Below the pieces are notes generated by a model. It saw only the letters and a list, made by a program, of their open reading frames with translations. It was not told the DNA's origin and did not search any database. DNA of 64,000 nucleotides from Corallococcus sp. AS-1-6 (GTDB taxonomy: Bacteria > Myxococcota > Myxococcia > Myxococcales > Myxococcaceae), in assembly GCF_020037015.1 (NCBI RefSeq), contig NZ_JAIQDE010000003.1:336546-400545 (forward strand), written 5' to 3'. Positions 43,175 to 50,714 of the stretch are shown here, in pieces. The translations under genes and the position numbers were made by a program. Position 1 is the stretch's first letter. Each line of letters begins with the position of its first letter.

Positions 43175-44272
43175 CTACTCGTCCGAAGGCGGCTGCACCC
43201 GGCGCGTGGCGGGGAGGGTGGCGCTGGCGGCCGCGTTGCGGGCCAGGGCCTGGGCGCTCAGCGCGGCGGCCGACGGAGCGGGCGCGCGGAGCTGGGGCTG
43301 GGGCTGGGGCTGGGGCGCGGCGGCCGGGGCGTCGTCCTTGGCGAAGACCTCCTTCAGCGTGGCGATGGAGCCCAGCGCGGCGGTGGCCTCGTAGGGGACG
43401 AACATCTTGTTGTCGCCCTTGCCCAGCTCCTGGAGCGTCTCCAGGTAGCGCAGCGCGAGCACCTCCGGGGTGGCCCGGCCGGTGTGGATGGCCTCGAAGG
43501 TGAGGCGGGTGGCCTCGGCCTTGCCCTCGGCCTCCAGCATCACGGCGCGCTTGTGGCCCTCCGCGCGGGCGATCTCCGCGTCGCGCTCCGCCTCCGCGCG
43601 CAGGATGCGGGAGATCTTCTCGCCCTCGGCCTGGAGGATGGCGGCGGCCTTGTCACCTTCGGCCTTGGTGACCTCCGCGCGGCGCTCGCGCTCGGCGGTC
43701 ATCTGCTTGGCCATGGCGGACTTGATGGCCTGGGGCGGTTCAATCTCGCGCAGCTCCACGCGCGTCACCTTCACGCCCCACTTCTCCGTGGCCTCGTCCA
43801 GCACCATGCGCAGCTTGGTGTTGACCGTCTCGCGGCTGGTCAGCGTCTGGTCCAGCGTGAGGCCGCCCATGACGTTGCGCAGGTTCGTCATGGTGAGCTG
43901 CTCGATGGCGAGCGCCAGGTTCTCCACCTGGTAGAGCGCCCGGCCGGGGTCGACGATCTGGTAGTAGATGACCGAGCCCACCTCCATGTTGACGTTGTCA
44001 TGGGTGATGACCTGGACGGTCTCGAAGCCCATGACCTGCTCGCGCAGGTCCACCAGGGTGTTGCGCGTGAAGCGGTTGCCGGCGCGCATCTCCATGGCGC
44101 GGGGGCTGTCCATGAAGGGGATGAGGATGTTGAGGCCGCTGGAGGCCACGCGGTGGAACTTCCCCAGCCGCTCCACGACCATCACCTTGGCCTGGGGAAC
44201 GATGCGCACCCCGGTGACGATGCCGAACACGACGGCGGCGGCGAGGAACAGCAGAACAATCGTCAGTCCCAT
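43175..44272 (-). CDS. SPFH/Band 7 membrane protein (stomatin/QmcA type)
   Basis: A 365-residue protein with one N-terminal membrane helix (LTIVLLFLAAAVVFGIVTGV) and an SPFH/Band 7 domain (about 25-210, with VPQAKVMVVERLGKF and GVKVTRVELREI). A long charged coiled coil follows (EGDKAAAILQAEGEKI...), then a Pro/Gln-rich tail (QPQPQPQ). This is the stomatin/QmcA layout: oligomeric scaffolds in lipid microdomains, with NfeD proteins as partners. ATG 44272 has AAGGAG eight bases upstream; earlier in-frame starts are unlikely. It overlaps the upstream nfeD-like gene by ten bases, so the pair is an operon. The partner gene supports the assignment. Confidence 0.93.
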   Translation of the reverse strand: MGLTIVLLFLAAAVVFGIVTGVRIVPQAKVMVVERLGKFHRVASSGLNILIPFMDSPRAMEMRAGNRFTRNTLVDLREQVMGFETVQVITHDNVNMEVGSVIYYQIVDPGRALYQVENLALAIEQLTMTNLRNVMGGLTLDQTLTSRETVNTKLRMVLDEATEKWGVKVTRVELREIEPPQAIKSAMAKQMTAERERRAEVTKAEGDKAAAILQAEGEKISRILRAEAERDAEIARAEGHKRAVMLEAEGKAEATRLTFEAIHTGRATPEVLALRYLETLQELGKGDNKMFVPYEATAALGSIATLKEVFAKDDAPAAAPQPQPQPQLRAPAPSAAALSAQALARNAAASATLPATRRVQPPSDE

Positions 44273-44766
44273 CCTTCGTTCTCCTTCTTCTTGCGACGCG
44301 CCGGCTGTTGCAGCGCGACTTCGTTGGACGCCGACGGGCGTCGCACCCACAACTTGAGGCCTTCAATCTGCTCCACGGTGACGCGCTCGCCCTCGGGCAG
44401 GGGCCCGGACAGGGAGCGCGCCATCCACAGCTCGCCGTTGATGCGCACGGTGCCCCCGTGTCCGTCCGCCAGCGCCTCCGTGACCACGGCCTCCTGGCCC
44501 ACCATCGCCTCCACGCCCGTCTTCAAGTGCACGGCGTCCCGCATGAAAACGTTCTTGAAGATCGTGCGGGACGCGCCGAAGAGGACGGCGGACACCAGGG
44601 TGAAGACGAAGAGCTGGCTGTTGAGGCCCAGGCCCGCCCCGGCCGTCAGGGAGGCCATCAGCGCGCCCACGGCGAGCCAGAGCGTCACGAAGCCGGAGAG
44701 CTTGATCTCCAGCGCGCCCAGGACGATCGCGGCAATCAGCCAGAGCTGCCAGGCGGTGGTGTCCAT
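44263..44766 (-). CDS. NfeD-like membrane protein
   Basis: A 167-residue short NfeD (NfeD1b type). Hydrophobic helices occupy about residues 5-75 (WLIAAIVLGALEIKL, LWLAVGALMASLTAGAGL, LFVFTLVSAVLF). A soluble OB-fold domain follows (GQEAVVTEALADGHGGTVRINGELWMARS, about 90-145), then a basic tail. NfeD1b proteins assemble with SPFH proteins encoded next door, as here. The stop codon overlaps the start of the SPFH gene by ten bases. It faces the hydrolase gene across 126 bases. Confidence 0.9.
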   Translation of the reverse strand: MDTTAWQLWLIAAIVLGALEIKLSGFVTLWLAVGALMASLTAGAGLGLNSQLFVFTLVSAVLFGASRTIFKNVFMRDAVHLKTGVEAMVGQEAVVTEALADGHGGTVRINGELWMARSLSGPLPEGERVTVEQIEGLKLWVRRPSASNEVALQQPARRKKKENEGWD

Positions 44767-44892
44767 GGGGTCCTTGTTTGGCAGCGGCTTCGGCCCCCTG
44801 TCAAACCGGGCGGCCGGGCATCCGGAATCAATCGAAACGGAGGGTGGGTTCCGGGCAAGACCCTAAAGGGGCCCAAGCCGGGGGAAAAGCAG

Positions 44893-45738
44893 ATGCCATA
44901 CCTGTCCATCCGTGGTGCGCGACTGTACTACGAGGACACCGGAGGAAGTGGGGAGCCGGTGCTCTTCAGCCACGGGCTGCTCTGGGACTCCCGGCTGTTC
45001 CACCGGCAGGTGGAGGCGCTGAGGGGTCACTACCGCTGCATCGTGTACGACCACCGGGGCCAGGGGCAGAGCGAGCCCCCGCCTGGCGACTCGGTCATCG
45101 ACCTGCGCACGGTGTACGAGGACGCGGTGGCGGTCATCCAGGCGTTGGGGCTGGCGCCGTGCCACTTCGTGGGCCAGTCCATGGGGGGCTTCGTGGGCCT
45201 GAGGCTGGCCGCCAGGCACCCGGAGCTGCTGCGCTCGCTGGCGCTCCTGGACTCGTCCGCCGCGGCGGAGCTGCCACTGACGCTGGCGCGCTACCGGGTG
45301 CTGACGGCGCTCACGCACTGGCTGGGGCTGAGGCCGGTGGTGGATCGGATCATGTCGCTCTACTTCGGGCGCACGTTCATGCGGGACCCGGAGCGGGCCG
45401 CGGAGCGGGCGCTGTTGCGCCGGCAGTTGGTGGAGAACCCGCGCGCGGTGTGGCGGGCCATGCAGGGCGTCATCCACCGCCGCAGCGTGGAGGGGGAGCT
45501 GCACCGCATCGAAACGCCGACGCTGGTGCTGGTGGGGGAGGAGGACGCGGTGACGGTGCCGGCGGTGGCGGAGCGGCTGCACCAGCGCATCCGGGGCGCG
45601 CGGCTCAAGCGGCTGCCCTGCGGCGGGCACATGTGCATCCTGGAGCAGCCCCAGGCGGTCAACGTCGCGCTGGGAGACTTCCTGGAGGAGGTGGAGCGCA
45701 CCTCGCTCCAGGAAGCGGTGCTGGCGGCGGTGGGTTAG
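44893..45738 (+). CDS. Alpha/beta hydrolase
   Basis: A 281-residue alpha/beta-hydrolase-fold protein with the oxyanion segment SHGLLWD, nucleophile elbow GQSMGG (Ser96), the acid in VGEEDAVTVP and the catalytic histidine in CGGHMCILEQP. No signal peptide is present, so it is cytoplasmic. It resembles 3-oxoadipate enol-lactonase and haloperoxidase-like hydrolases, but the substrate cannot be assigned. ATG 44893 has only a weak purine stretch upstream (GGGGAAAAGCAG). Its stop codon overlaps by four bases the 3' end of the converging Cys-rich gene. Confidence 0.92.
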   Translation: MPYLSIRGARLYYEDTGGSGEPVLFSHGLLWDSRLFHRQVEALRGHYRCIVYDHRGQGQSEPPPGDSVIDLRTVYEDAVAVIQALGLAPCHFVGQSMGGFVGLRLAARHPELLRSLALLDSSAAAELPLTLARYRVLTALTHWLGLRPVVDRIMSLYFGRTFMRDPERAAERALLRRQLVENPRAVWRAMQGVIHRRSVEGELHRIETPTLVLVGEEDAVTVPAVAERLHQRIRGARLKRLPCGGHMCILEQPQAVNVALGDFLEEVERTSLQEAVLAAVG

Positions 45739-46013
45739 CCCCGGGCCTCGGGCGCGCGGCAGGCGGCCTCCGGCACGTCGTCGGAGGGCGCGGGCTGCAC
45801 GGAGGCCTGCGGCTCGGACGGGGCGGCCGGCGACAGGCCGCTGCAGATGCCGAACTCCGCGCAGGTGATCACCTCGCCACCGTTGTCACAAAGGTAGGCG
45901 CAGGACGAGGTCGGCTTGCACTGCAGTTCGCAGGGCCGGGGGGCGGCGAGCGCGGTCAGGGGCGCGAGGATGAGGCCAACGGCACCAGCGAGAAGGGTCT
46001 TGGAGAGCTTCAT
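45735..46013 (-). CDS. Small secreted cysteine-rich protein
   Basis: A 92-residue protein. The N-terminus (MKLSKTLLAGAVGLILAPLTALAA) is a clear Sec signal peptide with a likely cut after ALA. The mature part has six clustered cysteines (PCELQC, SSCAYLC, ITCAEFGIC) and one near the C-terminus, with a Pro/Ser/Ala tail between. The spacing suggests a small disulphide-bonded domain, but I do not recognise a family. ATG 46013 has AGGAG nine bases upstream. It is transcribed away from dnaE2. Confidence 0.82.
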   Translation of the reverse strand: MKLSKTLLAGAVGLILAPLTALAAPRPCELQCKPTSSCAYLCDNGGEVITCAEFGICSGLSPAAPSEPQASVQPAPSDDVPEAACRAPEARG

Positions 46014-46278
46014 GGTGTGGCTCCTGTCTGCGTGGGTTGAACAGCGTCCAGCAGAAATCCATACGAAATCCCATCGCTGTCCGGGTCGTGGCGGGGTTCA
46101 AAAACTGCTCAATGACAGACGCCACGGAAAGATCCGCGAGGGCTGGATGGGGTGACGCGCCACTCCATCTGGATGAAAGGCCAGGCCCGGGGCGGAGGAG
46201 GGATGTCTGCCTTCAGCCCGCGCGCCTGGAACAACCCATGAAGTCGCCCTCTCGCTGGACGTCGATCCAATCTAGCGC

Positions 46279-46294
46279 CTGAACGCCCGCTCAG
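46279..46294 (+). promoter_or_regulatory. LexA-like operator of dnaE2
   Basis: CTGAACGCCCGCTCAG is a near-perfect inverted repeat (GAAC-N4-GCTC core). It fits 15 of 17 positions of the M. xanthus LexA consensus as I recall it (CTRHAMRYBYGTTCAGS). It abuts a -10-like hexamer (TATCCT, 46295-46300) and lies 14 bases before the dnaE2 start, where bound LexA would block transcription. Confidence 0.7.
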
Positions 46295-46300
46295 TATCCT
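46295..46300 (+). promoter_or_regulatory. Putative -10 element of dnaE2
   Basis: TATCCT ends eight bases before GTG 46309, so transcription would start at or next to the start codon, giving a leaderless or nearly leaderless mRNA. No Shine-Dalgarno sequence is present. No good -35 was seen. The rest of the 295-base gap from 46014 shows no gene. Confidence 0.45.
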
Positions 46301-46308
46301 GATCCGGC

Positions 46309-49300
46309 GTGAGCTACGCCGAGCTGGTGTGCCGGTCCCACTTCTCCTTCCTGCACGGCGCTTCCCATCCGGAGGAGCTGGTGGCCACCGCGGCCCGGCT
46401 GGGGCTGTCCGCGCTGGCGCTGACGGATCGGGATGGGCTCTACGGCGTGGTGAAGGCGCACCTGGCGGCGAAGGAGCACGGCGTGAAGCTGCTCCTGGGC
46501 GCGGAGCTGACGCTGGAGGACGGCCCGCCGGTGGTGGTGTACGCGCGGGACGCGACCGGGTACTCGAACCTGTGCCGGCTGGTGTCCCACGGCCGGATGA
46601 CGCACCCCAAGGGCGAGGCGGGCGTGCCCTGGCGCAAGGTGGCGGAGCACGCGTCGGGGCTGCTCGCGCTGTTGCCGGGCCCCGCGCCGCTGGAGGCGGT
46701 GGCTCCGCTGGCGGAGGCGTTCCCCGGCGGCTTCCACGTGGGCCTGAGCCGCTCGCTGTCGGCGGGGGACGCGGCCCGGGAGGCGCGAGCGGAAGCGCTG
46801 GCCCGCGCGCTGGGCGTGCCGCTGGTGGTCCACAACGACGTGCACACGCACCACCGCGACCGGCAGGTGCTCCAGGACGTGCTCACGGCCATCCGCCACG
46901 GGGTGACGGTGGATCAGGCCGGCACGCGGCTGTTCCCGAACGCGGAGCGGACGCTGAAGTCCCCCGGAGAGATGGCGCGGCTGTTCGCGGATCGGCCGGA
47001 GGCGCTGGCGCGCACGGTGGAGCTGGCGTCGCGCTGCGAGGCGTCCCTGGACGCGCTGCACTACCGCTTCCCGGAGGAGGACCTGCCGCAAGGCCGCACG
47101 GCGGATGAACACCTGCGGGTGCTCACGGAGGCGGGGCTGCGCGCGCGCTATCCCGGGGGCGTGCCGCCGGAGGTGACGAAGCAGATCGACCATGAGCTGC
47201 GGCTCATCGCGGCGCTGGACTTCGCGGGGTACTTCCTGTCGCTGTGGGACATCGTGATGTTCGCGCGGGGGCGGGGCATCCTGTGCCAGGGGCGGGGCAG
47301 CGCGGCGAACTCGGCGGTCTGCTACGCGCTGGGGATCACCGCCATTGATCCGGTGCGCATGGGCCTGTTGTTCGAGCGCTTCCTCAGCATGGAGCGCAAG
47401 GAGCCGCCGGACATCGACGTGGACTTCGAGCACGAGCGGCGCGAGGAGGTGCTCCAGTACGTCTACGAGAAGCACGGCCGCCGGCACGCGGGCATGGTGT
47501 GCGAGGTCATCTGCTACCGGGGGCGGCTCGCGCTGCGGGAGGCGGGCAAGGCGCTGGGGCTGTCGTTGGATCAGGTGGACCGGCTGTCGCGGGTGGCGTC
47601 GTCGCACGGCTTCCAGGTGACGCCGGAGGTGCTCCAGGAGGCGGGGCTGTCCCCGACGGACGGGCGGGTGCTGCGGACGCTGTCGGTGGCGAAGGAGCTG
47701 GAGGGCGTGCCCCGGCACCTGTCCATCCACGTGGGCGGCTTCGTGATGACGCGCGAGCCGCTGGTGGACCTGGTGCCGGTGGAGAACGCGGCGATGCCGG
47801 GGCGCACGGTCATCCAGTGGGAGAAGGATGACATCAACGCGGTGGGGCTCCTGAAGGTGGACCTGCTGGCGCTGGGGATGTTGACGGCGCTGTCGCGCTG
47901 CTTCGCCTTGATTCAAAAGCACTACGGCCGCGAGCTGTCCCTGGCCACGGTGCCGCCGGAGGATCCGAAGGTCTACGACATGCTGTGCGAGGCGGACACG
48001 GTGGGCGTGTTCCAGATCGAGAGCCGCGCGCAGATGAACATGCTGCCCCGGCTCCAGCCCCGGGAGTTCTACGACCTGGTGGTGCAGATCGCCCTCATCC
48101 GGCCGGGACCCATCGTGGGCAACATGGTGCACCCGTACCTGCGCAGGCGGCACGGCCAGGAGCCGGTGACGTACCCGAGCGACGAGGTGCGGGGCATCCT
48201 CCAGAAGACGCTGGGCGTGCCGCTCTTCCAGGAGCAGGCGATGCGGCTCGCGATGGTGGCGGCGGGCTTCAGCGCGGGAGAGGCGGACGGCCTGCGGCGG
48301 GCCCTGAGCCACAAGCAGGCGGAGGCGCGCATCCTCCCGTACCGGGGCCGCTTCGTGGAGGGCTGCGAGGCGAAGGGCTACACGCGCCAACAGGCGGAGG
48401 AGTGGTTCGACCACTTCCGGGGGTTCGCGCACTACGGGTTCCCGGAGAGCCACTCCGCGAGCTTCGCGTTGATTGCCTATGCATCCAGTTGGTTGAAGTG
48501 CCACTACCCGGCGGCCTTCACGGCGGCGCTGCTCAACTCCCAGCCCATGGGCTTCTACGCGCCGCACACGCTGGTGGCGGACGTGCAGCGGCACGGCGTG
48601 GAGGTGCGGCCGGTGGACGTGCGCCGCTCGAACTGGGACTGCACGCTGGAGGACGGGGCGGTGCGGCTGGGGTTGAGGATGGTGCGGGGGCTGGGCGAGT
48701 CCTCGGGCCGGGCGGTGGAGACCGCGAGGCGGGGGCACTACACGAGCGTGGGAGACCTGGCGCGGCGGGCGCGCATTCCCCGCCATGAATTGACGCGGCT
48801 GGCGTTGTCAGGGGCGCTGGCGTCGCTGTGCGGGGCGCGGCGGCAGGCGCTGTGGGAGATCCAGGCGCTGGGGCCGCTGGACGCGGACGACCTGTTCTTC
48901 GGCATGCCCATGGATGGCACCGCGGTGCAGTTGCCGCCCATGGGCGTCCGGGAGCGGGTGGTGGCGGATTACGACACGGTGGGGCTGTCGCTGGAGAAGC
49001 ACCCCCTGGAGCTCTTGCGGCCCACGTTGAAGCGGATGGGGGCGGTGACGGCGGAGGGGCTGAAGCGGGTGTCCGCGGGGCGGCCGGTGAAGGTGGGGGG
49101 GATGATGATCTGCCGGCAGATGCCGCCCACGGCGAAGGGGATCTGCTTCATCTCGCTGGAGGACGAGACGGGGATCGCCAACCTGGTGGTGCCCTCGGAG
49201 GTGTATGCGCGGTGCAGGCAGGAGATCCACGGCGCGTTGTTCCTCGTGGGGGAGGGGATGCTGGAGCGCTCGGGGAAGGTGACGAACGTGAAGACGCGCA

Positions 49301-49323
49301 GCGTGGTGTCCGTGCGTCAGTGA
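46309..49323 (+). CDS. dnaE2: Error-prone DNA polymerase III alpha subunit DnaE2
   Basis: A 1004-residue C-family polymerase. The N-terminal PHP domain starts YAELVCRSHFSFLHGASHPEEL. The catalytic aspartates are in PDIDVDF (Asp368, Asp370) and KVDLL (Asp518). A helix-hairpin-helix region and a C-terminal OB domain (GMMICRQMPPTAKG...SLEDETG) follow. The length and the N-terminal signature are those of DnaE2, not the replicative DnaE1, which exceeds 1150 residues. DnaE2 bypasses lesions together with ImuA and ImuB. Here those genes are at 29755-32173 and not adjacent, as reported for Myxococcus. GTG 46309 begins with the conserved SYAELV. Regulation by a LexA-like box is likely. Confidence 0.96.
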   Translation: MSYAELVCRSHFSFLHGASHPEELVATAARLGLSALALTDRDGLYGVVKAHLAAKEHGVKLLLGAELTLEDGPPVVVYARDATGYSNLCRLVSHGRMTHPKGEAGVPWRKVAEHASGLLALLPGPAPLEAVAPLAEAFPGGFHVGLSRSLSAGDAAREARAEALARALGVPLVVHNDVHTHHRDRQVLQDVLTAIRHGVTVDQAGTRLFPNAERTLKSPGEMARLFADRPEALARTVELASRCEASLDALHYRFPEEDLPQGRTADEHLRVLTEAGLRARYPGGVPPEVTKQIDHELRLIAALDFAGYFLSLWDIVMFARGRGILCQGRGSAANSAVCYALGITAIDPVRMGLLFERFLSMERKEPPDIDVDFEHERREEVLQYVYEKHGRRHAGMVCEVICYRGRLALREAGKALGLSLDQVDRLSRVASSHGFQVTPEVLQEAGLSPTDGRVLRTLSVAKELEGVPRHLSIHVGGFVMTREPLVDLVPVENAAMPGRTVIQWEKDDINAVGLLKVDLLALGMLTALSRCFALIQKHYGRELSLATVPPEDPKVYDMLCEADTVGVFQIESRAQMNMLPRLQPREFYDLVVQIALIRPGPIVGNMVHPYLRRRHGQEPVTYPSDEVRGILQKTLGVPLFQEQAMRLAMVAAGFSAGEADGLRRALSHKQAEARILPYRGRFVEGCEAKGYTRQQAEEWFDHFRGFAHYGFPESHSASFALIAYASSWLKCHYPAAFTAALLNSQPMGFYAPHTLVADVQRHGVEVRPVDVRRSNWDCTLEDGAVRLGLRMVRGLGESSGRAVETARRGHYTSVGDLARRARIPRHELTRLALSGALASLCGARRQALWEIQALGPLDADDLFFGMPMDGTAVQLPPMGVRERVVADYDTVGLSLEKHPLELLRPTLKRMGAVTAEGLKRVSAGRPVKVGGMMICRQMPPTAKGICFISLEDETGIANLVVPSEVYARCRQEIHGALFLVGEGMLERSGKVTNVKTRSVVSVRQ

Positions 49324-49329
49324 GGCCAG

Positions 49330-49397
49330 GGAACAGCGCGCTACATCTGCACGTCTGTTCCTGTGATCCGTGGGTGAGGGGACGGGAGGACCCACGG
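49330..49397 (+). terminator. Inverted repeats after dnaE2
   Basis: Two stem candidates follow the dnaE2 stop codon: GGAACAG/CTGTTCC (49330-49336, 49355-49361) and a perfect 8-base CCGTGGGT/ACCCACGG (49368-49375, 49390-49397). Neither has a T-run, so an intrinsic terminator is only possible. The first could be a protein site. The remainder up to 49482 is the promoter region of the next gene. Confidence 0.35.
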
Positions 49398-49453
49398 GGG
49401 CATGGAACAACCCGTATTGCTGGCGATATAGGTTGCTTCTGTCTGGAGTGTAG

Positions 49454-49476
49454 TAGCGTGGATCAGAACGGGAGGG
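49454..49476 (+). promoter_or_regulatory. Putative -10 and ribosome binding site of the histone-like gene
   Basis: TAGCGT (49454-49459) is the same hexamer as ahead of the lipoprotein gene at 32232. Here a GGGAGGG site (49470-49475) lies seven bases before GTG 49483, giving a leader of about 17 bases. Confidence 0.35.
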
Positions 49477-49482
49477 TTCTCA

Positions 49483-50238
49483 GTGCGCAACAGTCTTCGG
49501 TGGTTGGGGTCGCTGCTCGATCGCGTGGGCCTGTCGGAAGTGGTGGAGGAGGCAAGCGATTGGGTGCGGTACTACGCGCAGGGCAAGCCGCCCGTGAGCG
49601 AGCCTGCCGCGACGCGCGTCTCCCGCCCGGTGCACTCCGAGCCCCCGCGCGCGTCCGTGCATGAGGTGATCGAGTCCCTGCGCAACGCGATGCCGGAGCG
49701 CCAGGTGGACGCGACGGTGGTGGAGGTGCCGTTCGAGGGCCGCATGGAGCTGGTGCCCTCCGCCCGCCGCAAGACGGCGCCGAAGGCGAAGAAGGCCGCG
49801 AGCAAGAAGAGCGCGGCGAAGAAGGCCCCGGCCGCGAAGAAGGCGGCGCCCGCGAAGAAGAAGAGCGCGGCGAAGAAGGCCCCGGCCGCGAAGAAGGCGG
49901 CCACGTCCGGAGCCGCGAGCGAGGACGCGGTGTCGGTGCTGGAGACCGCGCTGCGAGGCCACGCGCGCCAGAAGGACCTGGTCTCCGCGGGCAAGGAGAA
50001 GGACCAGCTCCTGCGTTCGCTGATCCCGCTCTACCTGGCGAAGTCGCTGGACGTGGAGGTGACGTCGGGAACGACGTCGCGCTTCTGGAGCGGGCTGGGC
50101 GTGACGTACGCCGCGCCGAACGCGGCCAAGGCCCTGCGCCTGCACGCGGGCTACGCCCAGGACACCAAGAAGGGCAAGGCCATCACCGCCAAGGGCATCC
50201 GCTACGTGGAAGAAGCCCTCGCGCAGGCCGCGAAGTAG
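49483..50238 (+). CDS. Histone H1-like Lys/Ala-rich protein
   Basis: A 251-residue protein with three parts. Residues 1-95 start with an amphipathic helix and an acidic patch. Residues 97-140 are a Lys/Ala/Pro segment built on AAKKAPAAKKA and SAAKK units, resembling the tail of eukaryotic H1 and bacterial Hc1-type proteins and likely to bind nucleic acid. Residues 145-250 form a mixed helical domain ending in KGIRYVEEALAQAAK. Such domains flanking an H1-like tail are a recognised theme in myxobacteria, but I cannot name the family. GTG 49483 has GGGAGGG upstream. The gene lies after dnaE2 but probably has its own promoter. Confidence 0.85.
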   Translation: MRNSLRWLGSLLDRVGLSEVVEEASDWVRYYAQGKPPVSEPAATRVSRPVHSEPPRASVHEVIESLRNAMPERQVDATVVEVPFEGRMELVPSARRKTAPKAKKAASKKSAAKKAPAAKKAAPAKKKSAAKKAPAAKKAATSGAASEDAVSVLETALRGHARQKDLVSAGKEKDQLLRSLIPLYLAKSLDVEVTSGTTSRFWSGLGVTYAAPNAAKALRLHAGYAQDTKKGKAITAKGIRYVEEALAQAAK

Positions 50239-50252
50239 CTCCTGCCGGACCC

Positions 50253-50289
50253 GATGCCGCGTCATCGCTGCCCACCCAGACGCGGCATC
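50253..50289 (+). terminator. Hairpin after the histone-like gene, over the next start
   Basis: A perfect 10-base inverted repeat (GATGCCGCGT 50253-50262 / ACGCGGCATC 50280-50289, 17-base loop) begins 15 bases after the stop codon. It has no T-run. It covers the proposed ATG (50254) of the next gene, so it is either a terminator or a structure that masks that start. Confidence 0.45.
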
Positions 50290-50706
50290 CGCCGTGTTTG
50301 GGCATGGGCAGCGATGGCTTGCATGGTGTCTTGCGCCACGAGCGGGTTTCAGCCGGAGACTCAGGCTGACTCAAGCAAAGCCATTTCCTCTGCTGCCTTT
50401 GAGTGGCCAGATGACGTAGAGCCCATGGCGACGCTGGATGGGCCTGCCATCCTGGCGTCCCATGCGGCCCTCCAGGACGTCATGAGCCGCTTCCCCAAGG
50501 CGCGCCGGAATGAATGCATCTTCACGGCGCGAGCCCTGGAGGTCGTCGTGGGCCAGGGGAAGGGCGTCTACATCGTTCGGGTGAACCGGCGCGTCGACCA
50601 CTGTGAGGGAATCGGACCCGGTGGCAACTTCGAGTTCGACTGGTTCGAGCTCTATGCCGTCTCGCCCGAGGGACGAATCATCGAGCGATATCAGTACGTG
50701 CCTTGA
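50254..50706 (+). CDS. Small putative lipoprotein
   Basis: A protein of up to 150 residues that I do not recognise. From ATG 50254 it has an Arg-rich start (MPRHRCPPRRGIRRVW) and a short hydrophobic stretch ending MVSC, a possible lipobox (Cys27). The mature part has two more cysteines (NECIF, DHCEG) and a beta-rich end (FDWFELYAVSPEGRIIERYQY). An in-frame ATG at 50314 would remove the signal peptide and is less likely. Base composition is lower in G+C than its neighbours between 50330 and 50420, and codon use there is less biased, so recent origin is possible. It converges with a PhyH gene. Confidence 0.65.
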   Translation: MPRHRCPPRRGIRRVWAWAAMACMVSCATSGFQPETQADSSKAISSAAFEWPDDVEPMATLDGPAILASHAALQDVMSRFPKARRNECIFTARALEVVVGQGKGVYIVRVNRRVDHCEGIGPGGNFEFDWFELYAVSPEGRIIERYQYVP

Positions 50707-50714
50707 ATCAGCCC

